Shown: positions 1 to 6,062 of the stretch, in pieces
Position numbering within the stretch: the first letter of the stretch is position 1
How the letters are laid out: every line of letters starts with the position of its first letter
DNA from: Bacteroidales bacterium
Lineage (GTDB): Bacteria; Bacteroidota; Bacteroidia; Bacteroidales; P3
Assembly (NCBI GenBank): GCA_024400665.1
Contig: JAKSML010000019.1
Location: forward strand, 1-34,336
Length of the DNA stretch: 34,336 nucleotides
Direction: 5' to 3'
Made by a program: the position numbers and the translations under genes
The notes under the pieces: generated by a model
What the model was told of the DNA's origin: nothing
Databases searched by the model: none
What the model saw: only the letters and a program-made list of their open reading frames with translations

Positions 1-39
1 TACTGCACTTGTTTGTGGAAAAGTAGGTCGCCGCCAATC
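1..39 (+). rRNA. rrf: 5S rRNA gene, 3' end only (cut by window start)
   Basis: The first bases read as the 3' strand of a Bacteroidales 5S rRNA: a TACTGC segment followed by GTGGAAAAGTAGGTCGCCGCC, the usual end of this RNA. A strong intrinsic terminator follows within about ten bases, as expected at the end of an rRNA operon. Only about a third of the gene is inside the window, so the exact 3' end is approximate. A degenerate second copy of this tail lies at about 2219-2260. Confidence 0.85.
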
Positions 40-49
40 TTTTATAGAA

Positions 50-73
50 GGGAGCCGGACGGCTCCCTTTTTT
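50..73 (+). terminator. Intrinsic terminator of the rRNA operon
   Basis: GGGAGCC (50-56), a GGAC loop, then GGCTCCC (61-67) make a perfect 7-bp GC-rich stem followed by a run of T. It sits directly after the 5S tail and would end the rRNA transcript. Confidence 0.9.
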
Positions 74-150
74 GTTTTATGCGCATAGGAAGGTGTTGCC
101 CGGGCTGCACAGAGATCCTTGTCTCTTGCAAAGCCAAAGAATCAAAATAA

Positions 151-200
151 CAATTTTATTTACAGAATGTCTTATTTATGCTATTTGATGTTACATATAG
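151..200 (+). promoter_or_regulatory. Putative ECF-sigma promoter of the sigma-factor operon
   Basis: An ATTTTATTT stretch is followed by ATGTCT (167-172), exactly 15 bases, and ATGTTAC (188-194). The same blocks with the same 15-base spacing occur at 1563-1590 in front of the lipoprotein gene. Spacing and position fit -35 and -10 boxes of an ECF sigma factor, with transcription starting about 15-20 bases before the sigma gene. That the sigma factor recognises its own promoter is inferred from the shared motif. Confidence 0.55.
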
Positions 201-216
201 TATATTGTAATAGAGA

Positions 217-699
217 ATGGACGTTACTGAAATCTACAAAGCATATTATGGTTCCTTGTTGCAACGGGCTATTGAGATTTTAGGCGATGTGGACCAAGCA
301 ATGGATGTCATGCAGGACGTGATGCTGGAATGTCAGAGCGGAGTGTTTTGTCTTGATAACATACAGAATGTGGGAGGTTTTCTTTATAGGGTTGTTCGGT
401 TCAAATGCCTTAATATCCTTCGAGAACAACGCTTACATCCTTTTGTCGATATCGATAGATGTGAGAGTGGTATTTCGTTTCCAGCCGCCGAGGAGATTGA
501 TGACCTTCTTGCCTTGCTTACGCCATGGGGGAGAAGGGTCTTGGTGTTGCACGATATTGAAGGCTACTCGTGCCAAGAGATTGCTTGTCAAACAGGTAAA
601 AGTCTCTATGCTGTACGCCGTCAACTTACCCGCAGCCGCCAACAATTGAAACAGTATATTAACGATATAGATACTTTTGATAATGATGCCCGACATTGA
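217..699 (+). CDS. ECF-family RNA polymerase sigma factor
   Basis: A 160-residue sigma-70 family protein of extracytoplasmic-function size. Residues about 8-75 form the region 2 helices that bind core polymerase and the -10 element, including a FLYRVVRFKCLNILREQR segment. Residues about 95-150 form region 4, with the helix-turn-helix around IEGYSCQEIACQTGKSLYAVRR that reads the -35 element. ATG 217 is chosen because it follows a purine-rich TAGAGA. The gene overlaps the next one by a few bases and heads a three-gene operon with a membrane protein and an exported protein, the usual make-up of an envelope-signal ECF system. The presence of the 167-194 motif here and before the lipoprotein gene suggests autoregulation. 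The signal it senses is unknown. Confidence 0.9.
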   Translation: MDVTEIYKAYYGSLLQRAIEILGDVDQAMDVMQDVMLECQSGVFCLDNIQNVGGFLYRVVRFKCLNILREQRLHPFVDIDRCESGISFPAAEEIDDLLALLTPWGRRVLVLHDIEGYSCQEIACQTGKSLYAVRRQLTRSRQQLKQYINDIDTFDNDARH

Positions 700-1084
700 T
701 TCTTTGTTAAACCGTTATTACAAGAAAGAGTTATCTTCGGAAGAACTGGACTGTTTGTTCAAGGCCTTCTTGACTGATCCCCAGTTGGCAGAACGTTACC
801 CAAAGGATGCCCGTTTGATAAAGCCTTTGGCTTTGAGGCATTACACCTATCTTGGCTTGAGCCGAATAGAGTCTTCGCCACTTGGGGTTGGCTGCTCTGA
901 CTTGTCGTGCCAGCCGATTAGACGTAGTAAGAAGCTGTTGCGCATAGCTGCCGTGGCGGTGCTTATATTGGGAATATCGCTCACGTTGTATTATACAACG
1001 GCTACGCGTATGATAGCTAATACAAATCTATCGGATGAAGCTATTTATCAGTGGTACGAATTGACAATTACTAATCCATCATGA
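683..1084 (+). CDS. Small single-pass membrane protein, probable anti-sigma factor
   Basis: About 133 residues from ATG 683; a TTG six bases upstream and an ATG three bases downstream are possible alternatives. The start overlaps the end of the sigma gene, which implies translational coupling. The N-terminal ~85 residues are cytoplasmic and partly helical (DIDSLLNRYYKKELSSEELD). One membrane segment follows basic residues RRSKKLLR at about residues 92-110, with a short outer tail. No FecR domain or zinc-binding anti-sigma motif is visible. The anti-sigma role is inferred from position, coupling and topology, not from a recognised family. Confidence 0.65.
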   Translation: MMPDIDSLLNRYYKKELSSEELDCLFKAFLTDPQLAERYPKDARLIKPLALRHYTYLGLSRIESSPLGVGCSDLSCQPIRRSKKLLRIAAVAVLILGISLTLYYTTATRMIANTNLSDEAIYQWYELTITNPS

Positions 1085-1551
1085 GAAGAATACTATTAAT
1101 AGTTGTGCTGGTCGCAGCCACATCGCTGGGGTTTGCCCAAACGCCTATTTACAAGTCATTCAGTAAGATTCCAGGGGTTGAAGTGGCCGAAATGTATCGT
1201 GTTCCTGTCGGAGGCCATCGCGAAACGGTCACGCTCATCCGATGTGCCAATCATGCTGTATTTGTCAATGTCTGTCAAAAACTTTCGATGAAGTCGCCTA
1301 AGGATACTGTCTATCGCCATTCTGGTTGCGATATTACAATTGCAATCAGAGACAGGAGAAACCCCGCATTGCCTTCTCCGTGTGGGCAGGACGGGAAGAC
1401 TATTTGGAGGAAGTCGTGCGTTATGGGAATCTCTTATAGCCAGCGGACGATTTTCATTTACAGCAGGTTGAGGTCTGGAAACGACTTCAAAGACGTAGTG
1501 AAGCTATTGACCAGCAATATGAAGCAGGCTGGTGAGAAAAATAGAAAATAA
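1081..1551 (+). CDS. Exported hypothetical protein, DUF4252-like
   Basis: 156 residues, starting in an ATGA overlap with the stop of the previous gene. Residues 1-19 are a signal peptide ending GFAQ. The next stretch (SFSKIPGVEVAEMYRVP) and the end (TIFIYSRLRSGNDFKDVVKLL) resemble the start and end of DUF4252 proteins, which often form the third gene of Bacteroidota ECF operons. The middle (residues about 85-125) is unusually rich in Cys, Arg and Pro. Another frame there also reads like protein for about 25 codons before a stop, so an old frameshift is possible. Family assignment is tentative. Confidence 0.55.
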   Translation: MRRILLIVVLVAATSLGFAQTPIYKSFSKIPGVEVAEMYRVPVGGHRETVTLIRCANHAVFVNVCQKLSMKSPKDTVYRHSGCDITIAIRDRRNPALPSPCGQDGKTIWRKSCVMGISYSQRTIFIYSRLRSGNDFKDVVKLLTSNMKQAGEKNRK

Positions 1552-1597
1552 TTTTATTTCTGATGTCTCATTTGGTCACTCCAATGTTACTATAAGA
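1546..1597 (+). promoter_or_regulatory. Second copy of the putative ECF-sigma promoter
   Basis: ATGTCT (1563-1568) and ATGTTAC (1584-1590) are separated by 15 bases and preceded by ATTTTATTT, matching the motif before the sigma gene at 167-194. The surrounding bases are diverged, so the conserved blocks look functional. It lies about 100 bases before the lipoprotein start and would make that gene a member of the sigma factor's regulon. Confidence 0.55.
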
Positions 1598-1690
1598 TAA
1601 CAGAGTCAAAAAACATCATGACGCGTCGATTGTTTTCCAGGTATCTGTCAAAATCACATTTAGTAATTAATCATTTAAAAAGAACGTAAA

Positions 1691-2194
1691 ATGAAGAACA
1701 CATTGTTTAGAACTGCATTCATGATTGCGGCAGTTTCGATTATGACTTTATCGGTCTCGTGCAAGAAGGATGAAGCCAAGGATTGCAATCGGAGCAACAG
1801 TGGCTTAGCCACATTGTCCGAAACCAATGATGTAGTATCATTGGTCAAGTATATCTCATGCGACACTGTGACATATCTGGCTGCCCCAGGCGAGTTCGGA
1901 TTTGGTCCGATGGATCCTGTTGTGTGTAAGCTTATCTTACTTCAGCATGGATACCGTCCGGGCAACACCGTCAGTATTTCGATTAAACAAGATGGCAATA
2001 AGAATGTTTTCTATTTCGGGTACTATACATCGGAGCTCCCCAAAAAGTTACATAGTTTTGCATCAACAGACATAGGAGAAGTGGCGGACTGGATGGAAAA
2101 GATGAAAGAAGAAAACGGCATAACGGAATTTGTAGTTCGTTATGATAAGGAGACCGGGGTCTGGTTCTGCTGGTACAATGATTCTGAGGAATGA
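1691..2194 (+). CDS. Lipoprotein of unknown function
   Basis: 167 residues with a type II signal peptide: hydrophobic residues 9-22 and a lipobox LSVSC, with Cys24 as the lipidated residue, followed by KKDEAKD. The mature part is about 140 residues, with alternating strands and a C-terminal FVVRYDKETGVWFCWYNDSEE. No known domain is recognised. It has its own copy of the putative ECF promoter 100 bases upstream and probably belongs to the sigma factor's response. The acidic residues just after the lipid Cys are compatible with export to the cell surface, but this is weak evidence. Confidence 0.75.
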   Translation: MKNTLFRTAFMIAAVSIMTLSVSCKKDEAKDCNRSNSGLATLSETNDVVSLVKYISCDTVTYLAAPGEFGFGPMDPVVCKLILLQHGYRPGNTVSISIKQDGNKNVFYFGYYTSELPKKLHSFASTDIGEVADWMEKMKEENGITEFVVRYDKETGVWFCWYNDSEE

Positions 2195-2218
2195 TGCTCC
2201 GTGGATATGGCTGACTGC

Positions 2219-2260
2219 GGACTGCTCAAGTTTGTGGGAAAGTAGTTTGCCAATCTTTTA
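2219..2260 (+). pseudogene. Degenerate copy of the 5S rRNA 3' tail
   Basis: GGACTGCTCAAG, TTTGTGGGAAAGTAG and TTGCCAATCTTTTA align in order with the 5S tail at positions 1-44, with a few substitutions and a loss of about three bases in the CGCCGCC part. The terminator that follows is also in the same relative place. It is too short and too diverged to be a working 5S gene. It marks a duplication of the rRNA operon end around the sigma-factor unit. Confidence 0.6.
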
Positions 2261-2263
2261 CAG

Positions 2264-2294
2264 GGGGGGATTCGTTTGAGTCTCCCTTTTTTTA
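2264..2294 (+). terminator. Intrinsic terminator after the lipoprotein gene
   Basis: GGGGGA pairs with TCTCCC (2281-2286) across an ATTCGTTTGAG-type loop, with one G-T pair, followed by seven T. It is positioned like the terminator after the true 5S gene and probably serves the lipoprotein transcript. Confidence 0.7.
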
Positions 2295-2456
2295 TTGCGT
2301 ATGTCGGGTCGGACAATAGCGAAGATATGCCGTGCGGCCCGTAGCTGGTTGGCGTGAAAATGTGGTGCGGCAGCCTCCCCTTCTATATAACCACATCGTA
2401 AGTTGTTGTATATCAGTTGTGTTTTTGTGTGGCAGACGTGGTCGTCGGCTAATATA

Positions 2457-2549
2457 GGTTATTATTGTTTCTAGGCCGGCCCCCTGCTGATGACTTTCGG
2501 AAGGGGGTAAAGGTATGTTTCGATTAAATCAAAAAAAGTCTTTATAGAA
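2457..2549 (+). repeat. Interspersed repeat, copy 1 (GGCCGGCCCCCTG element)
   Basis: This ~92-base stretch aligns along its whole length with 26141-26232. Both read GGTTATTA, then AGGCCGGCCCCCTGCTGATG, ACTTTCG, a G-rich spacer, GGTATGTTTCGA, and end AAAAAGTCYTTATAGAA. The two copies are in the same orientation, about 23.7 kb apart, and both are in gene-free DNA. No reading frame or transposase is present. It could be a non-autonomous mobile element or a structured regulatory repeat. Confidence 0.75.
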
Positions 2550-2920
2550 TGGTGTTTTGTATGTCGAAGGTGTTTGACCTCGTTCGACTGGTTCGATTCG
2601 TTCGACTGAGGTCTGCTTTTTTAGGAATGTGCAGCCTTCATATTTTGTTCTGTCGAAAGGAAAAGGACCTCGTTCGACTCATTCGACTGGTTCTATTGGG
2701 GGTGGGGGATGGTGGGTTGTGGGGTTGATTTTTTGAGGGTATGGGCATTTGGTGGTTGTTTGTGAAAAATGGGTTGGATGGTTGATGGATGTTGGTCTGA
2801 TTTCAGCCTGTGGATTTGCTCTGGCTGAAATGTTAAAATCTGGGTCGTGGGATGGCGGCTTTTAGGGGCGGAGATGGGGCGTCGAAGGGGTGTCTTAGAC
2901 CCCTTTGGGCACCACTTTTT

Positions 2921-2975
2921 CTTCGCTCCTACGAGCGGAGCTAGAGCGAAGCTAAGGCGGAGCTAAGGCGGAGCT
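2921..2975 (+). repeat. Hairpin plus tandem GCGGAGCTAAG repeat
   Basis: CTTCGCTC-CTAC-GAGCGGAG forms a hairpin and is followed by near-tandem units of about 11 bases (AGCTAAGGCGG). A related sequence with the same order of elements lies inside the C25 peptidase gene at about 13971-14014. Confidence 0.6.
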
Positions 2976-3240
2976 TGAATGGAGGTGAAAGACGTGGGCT
3001 GGGATTCGATTTCGGCGTGGCGGGGGCGGGCTGCGAAATGTTAAAATTTAGGGTTCGCGGGCTGCCTTTTTAGGTGGGTGAAGGGTGAAGGATGGCGTGT
3101 GATGGGGGCAGGGGCGGAAGTAGGGGATTATGGGGTGTGCGAGGGTGGGTTTTGGCGGCTGGAGGGTGCGTTTGGGGCGGGAAATTTGGGGGCGTATATG
3201 GCTGTGGAAGTGGTGAATAGTGCGGTTTTGCATTTTTTTT

Positions 3241-3271
3241 TCTGCTAATTGAAAAAAAAGTCGTATCTTTG
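3241..3271 (+). promoter_or_regulatory. Bacteroidales housekeeping promoter, apparently leaderless
   Basis: TATCTTTG (3264-3271) matches the TAnnTTTG -7 element, with a weak TCTG -33 element 19 bases upstream. The start codon at 3276 begins only five bases after the -7 element, which is where transcription should begin. The mRNA would therefore have almost no 5' untranslated region. Confidence 0.7.
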
Positions 3272-3275
3272 CACC

Positions 3276-3548
3276 ATGAAAATTAATCCAATTTATAAGG
3301 TCCGCAAGGTTGCGGGTGAGAATATTATTCTCTTGCAAGGTAAGACGAGCGAGGATTTGACTCGTGTCGTCGCTTTTAATGATTCGGCTCTGCTGATGTG
3401 GAATGAGCTGATGGGCAAAGAGTTCTCTTTGGATGATGCCGTCCAGGTTCTGATGGATAATTACGAGGTGGAGGAGTCTGTGGCTCGTGCCGATGCTCAG
3501 AAGTGGATTGACAATATCAGAGAAAATAATCTTCTTTTAGCTGAGTGA
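3276..3548 (+). CDS. PqqD-family peptide-binding protein
   Basis: 90 residues starting MKINPIYKVRKVAGENIILLQG, typical of the small winged-helix PqqD family. Members bind leader peptides of ribosomally made, modified peptides (RRE domain) or act as small partner proteins. The fold is complete: N-terminal strands (residues 5-25), a helix around FNDSALLMWNELMG, the helix SLDDAVQVLMDNYEV, and a C-terminal helix. An upstream in-frame ATG at 3249 lies inside the promoter and is rejected. The stop overlaps a GTG start of the HPr-kinase-like gene, so the two are coupled. No precursor peptide gene was found beside it, so the client is unknown. Confidence 0.85.
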   Translation: MKINPIYKVRKVAGENIILLQGKTSEDLTRVVAFNDSALLMWNELMGKEFSLDDAVQVLMDNYEVEESVARADAQKWIDNIRENNLLLAE

Positions 3549-4435
3549 TCGTTATGCAGAATCGTATTTCGTTTTCTCTCGCCGGCCATCATCTGGATGT
3601 GTATGGCAACATGGAGCCCAGGTTGCTGCATTATGGCATACCGGGTTTTGCCACGTTCATCACGGCAGGCTCCGACAAGGAGTGGAGTGTTGTTTTCGGC
3701 AGTTCGATTGAGAAGCCTGCTCAGTGGGATGTGCTGTATAATTTCGTTTTTGCCGAGAATGACATCGACAGTGTTTTTGCCAGGTCTGAGGGCGCGTATT
3801 ATTTCTATATGGAGCCGAGAGACAAGTCGATTGCGCCGCTGCTGATGCGCTATGCTGGCGGCGATGTGGTGGAGGCTACTGTGGGGAATGATGTTACGAT
3901 GCTGCGTTTTGCGATGTGGATGGCTGTGAATATGCTTGCTGCCAAGAGCAAGCTGACGCTGATCCACTCTTCGGTGCTGGTGCATGAGAACAAGGCTGTG
4001 CTGTGCCTTGGCGAGAGCGGCACGGGCAAGAGCACGCATACGAGGCTGTGGATGGAGCATATCCCCAACACGCATCGTCTGAATGATGACAGCCCGTTCT
4101 TGGCTGTGGAGGATGGCAAGGCCTATATCTATGGCTCGCCGTGGAGCGGCAAGTCGGACTATTTCATCCGCGAACGTTATCCGCTGGCTGCCGTGCTGCG
4201 TCTTTCGCAGGCTCCGAGCAACAAGGTCCGCCGCCTGGGCGTACTGGAGGCTTTCTCGGCTTTGCAGCCTTCGTGTCCGCCGGCGCTGGCACAGGATGAG
4301 GCGTTCCAGGATTTGATTGTGGATATGCTTTCCGACGTGGTCTCCTGCACGCCGGTGTTCCATCTGGCATGCCTGCCCGACGCTGCTGCCGCATGGACGA
4401 GCCACGATGCCATCTTCGGCTCTTGCAAGCATTGA
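3545..4435 (+). CDS. HPr-kinase/phosphorylase-related ATPase
   Basis: 296 residues from GTG 3545, which overlaps the previous stop; ATG 3554 is the alternative. The C-terminal half resembles the catalytic domain of HPr kinase: Walker A GESGTGKST at residues 156-164, an acidic LNDDSP at about 179-184, and a second glycine-lysine loop GSPWSGKSD at 197-205. The N-terminal ~140 residues are not the usual HPr kinase sensor domain. Related kinases occur next to PqqD proteins in modified-peptide gene sets, where some phosphorylate a peptide Ser; others are uncharacterised. No PTS genes are nearby, so a role in sugar control is unlikely. The substrate is unknown, and function is inferred from motifs and the coupled PqqD gene. 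Confidence 0.8.
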   Translation: MIVMQNRISFSLAGHHLDVYGNMEPRLLHYGIPGFATFITAGSDKEWSVVFGSSIEKPAQWDVLYNFVFAENDIDSVFARSEGAYYFYMEPRDKSIAPLLMRYAGGDVVEATVGNDVTMLRFAMWMAVNMLAAKSKLTLIHSSVLVHENKAVLCLGESGTGKSTHTRLWMEHIPNTHRLNDDSPFLAVEDGKAYIYGSPWSGKSDYFIRERYPLAAVLRLSQAPSNKVRRLGVLEAFSALQPSCPPALAQDEAFQDLIVDMLSDVVSCTPVFHLACLPDAAAAWTSHDAIFGSCKH

Positions 4436-4476
4436 TAGGGTCATATAATTAGAAAGAAACATTAATATTGCTGTTC

Positions 4477-5283
4477 ATGGAAACGATGCACATATCTCTG
4501 CCCAATAGTCCTGACAACTTCTTGTTGCAGGAGATGTGCGAGCGGCTCAAGGCTGGCCGCACGGTGGTCATGGCTTTTGGCGGTGCCAGCATGCAGCCTA
4601 TCATCAGCGGAAGAGGCGAGAAGGTGACGCTTCGGCCTTTGGCTGCCGATGAGGTGGTGAAGAAGGGCGAGGTCTATCTCTTCTTTCACGAGGGTCATTT
4701 CGTTATCCATCGTTTGATGAAGACGGAGGGCGAGGTGTATGTGTTCCGTGGCGACAACTGCTATAAGTATGAGCGTGTGACGCGCAAGGATGTGCTTGCC
4801 AAGCTCATGGCCGTGCAGCGTGCCGACGGCACCATGGTGGATTGCGAGGGTGAGTGGTGGCGCAAGCGCTCGCGCCAGATATTGCGCCGAAAGAGCCTGA
4901 AGAGCTTTGTGGTGCGCATGGCCAACAGCAATGCCCGCCGCAAATGGGCGGTGGCCTATTTCGTCTTGCTGGCCTTGCTGATGTGGGCTCCTGTGGGCGC
5001 GCTGGGCATCCCGCTGAATAATTTCATCTTCGGCCTGCGTGTTGACCATCTGCTCCATGCTTCGGTCTATCTTTTCTGCGCTGTGGCGTTGATGGACTGG
5101 ATGAAGAAGCGGCCGCTGTGCATCCTTGGCACGGCTCTGCTGATAGGCCTCTTCACCGAGTTTGTGCAATATCTGCTGCCTTACCGCGGATTTGATATCA
5201 ACGATATGATTGCCAACTGCCTGGGCGTTATCGTGGGCTGGCTGGCGATACTGCCGTTCCTGCTTCGTCGCAGAAGGCGTTAG
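4477..5283 (+). CDS. S24/S26 peptidase-like domain fused to a VanZ-like membrane domain
   Basis: 268 residues from ATG 4477; ATG 4486 is also possible. Residues about 15-120 look like a signal-peptidase/LexA-type Ser peptidase: GASMQP with Ser38, a strand VYLFFHEGHFVIHR, and a GDN at 92-94. His78 in IHR replaces the usual Lys, as in SipW/ER-type signal peptidases, so a Ser38-His78 dyad is likely. Residues about 150-265 are VanZ-like: VDHLLHASVYLF, TEFVQYLLPYRGFDINDM, an AN-LG stretch and about four membrane helices. It lies 41 bases after the HPrK-like gene and probably shares its operon. It may process a precursor at the membrane, but no substrate is identified. The catalytic dyad is inferred from motifs only. 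Confidence 0.75.
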   Translation: METMHISLPNSPDNFLLQEMCERLKAGRTVVMAFGGASMQPIISGRGEKVTLRPLAADEVVKKGEVYLFFHEGHFVIHRLMKTEGEVYVFRGDNCYKYERVTRKDVLAKLMAVQRADGTMVDCEGEWWRKRSRQILRRKSLKSFVVRMANSNARRKWAVAYFVLLALLMWAPVGALGIPLNNFIFGLRVDHLLHASVYLFCAVALMDWMKKRPLCILGTALLIGLFTEFVQYLLPYRGFDINDMIANCLGVIVGWLAILPFLLRRRRR

Positions 5284-5322
5284 TTTATATTTAGATAGTA
5301 ATTAATTAAAATATATAGTGAT

Positions 5323-6048
5323 ATGTCTGACACACTGGTAATTACACCTACATACAACGAGAAAGAGAATATTGAGAATATTATCCGCAAGGTCTTTTCG
5401 CTCGACAAGGAGTTCGATATGCTCATCGTCGAGGATAATTCGCCTGACGGCACTGCCGATATTGTGAAACGCCTCATGCAGGAGTTCCCCAACCGCCTCT
5501 TCATCAAGGAGCGCAAAGGCAAGCTGGGCTTGGGCACGGCCTACCTCGACGGCTTCCGCTGGGGCTTGGAGCACGGCTACGAGTATATGATTGAGATGGA
5601 TGCCGACTTCTCGCACAATCCCGACGACCTGCCCCGCCTCTACGAGGCTTGCTCTACGGGCAAGGGCGACGTGGTTGTGGGCTCCCGCTACGTGGATGGC
5701 AAGATTAGCGTGGTGAACTGGCCCATGGGCCGCCTGATGATGTCGTACTATGCCTCCGTGTATGTCCGCACCGTCACCCGCATGAAGGTGATGGATGCCA
5801 CGGCAGGCTTCGTCTGCTACAGCCGCCGCGTGCTGGAGAAGATGAAGTTCGACAAGGTCAAGTTTGTCGGCTACGCCTTCCAGATTGAGATGAAATACAC
5901 CGCCACGCGCCTCGGCTTCAAACTCTATGAGGTGCCCATCATCTTCACCGACCGCGTTCTCGGCACCTCCAAGATGAGCATGAAGATTTTCAAAGAGGCC
6001 TTCTTCGGCGTCTTCAACCTCCGTTTCCGCAATTGGAAGAATTATTAA
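5323..6048 (+). CDS. Dolichol-phosphate-mannose-synthase-like glycosyltransferase (GT2)
   Basis: 241 residues, full length for the soluble single-domain form. The N-terminus VITPTYNEKENI is the GT-A nucleotide-sugar fold start. The metal-binding DxD motif is in EMDADFSH at about residue 89-96. GSRYVDG, DATAGFVCY and GYAFQIEM are family hallmarks. It would transfer mannose or another sugar from a nucleotide donor to a polyprenyl phosphate at the inner membrane. There is no C-terminal GtrA domain. The 39-base gap to the peptidase-VanZ gene allows co-transcription. In Bacteroidota such enzymes can feed O-glycosylation of exported proteins. Donor and acceptor are not shown by sequence. Confidence 0.88.
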   Translation: MSDTLVITPTYNEKENIENIIRKVFSLDKEFDMLIVEDNSPDGTADIVKRLMQEFPNRLFIKERKGKLGLGTAYLDGFRWGLEHGYEYMIEMDADFSHNPDDLPRLYEACSTGKGDVVVGSRYVDGKISVVNWPMGRLMMSYYASVYVRTVTRMKVMDATAGFVCYSRRVLEKMKFDKVKFVGYAFQIEMKYTATRLGFKLYEVPIIFTDRVLGTSKMSMKIFKEAFFGVFNLRFRNWKNY

Positions 6049-6062
6049 AAATACAGACATAC

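Larger units (their letters stand above)
2295..3240. other. Gene-free repeat-rich region
   Basis: No credible gene is seen on either strand in about 950 bases. It contains an interspersed element at 2457-2549; short TTCGACT repeats at about 2583-2695; a hairpin AAGGGGT/ACCCCTT at 2885-2905; a GCGGAGCTAAGG-type repeat at 2921-2975; and two similar roughly 45-base stretches built around AAATGTTAAAAT (about 2823-2870 and 3030-3078). The + strand is strongly G-rich from 2695 to 3200. Confidence 0.7.

Noticed and set aside
80-160. Possible tRNA or small RNA between the 5S tail and the sigma gene
   Set aside because: No cloverleaf or TTCGA arm could be traced; only ordinary leader sequence is seen.
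3048-3338. A 96-codon minus-strand frame in the G-rich gap, crossing into the PqqD gene
   Set aside because: Pro/His/Lys-rich translation of low-complexity DNA; it overlaps the promoter and start of the real PqqD gene.
3497-4462. A 321-codon minus-strand frame opposite the HPr-kinase-like gene
   Set aside because: The + strand has Walker A, acidic and second-loop motifs and couples to the PqqD gene; the minus frame is His/Arg/Gln-rich and without motifs.
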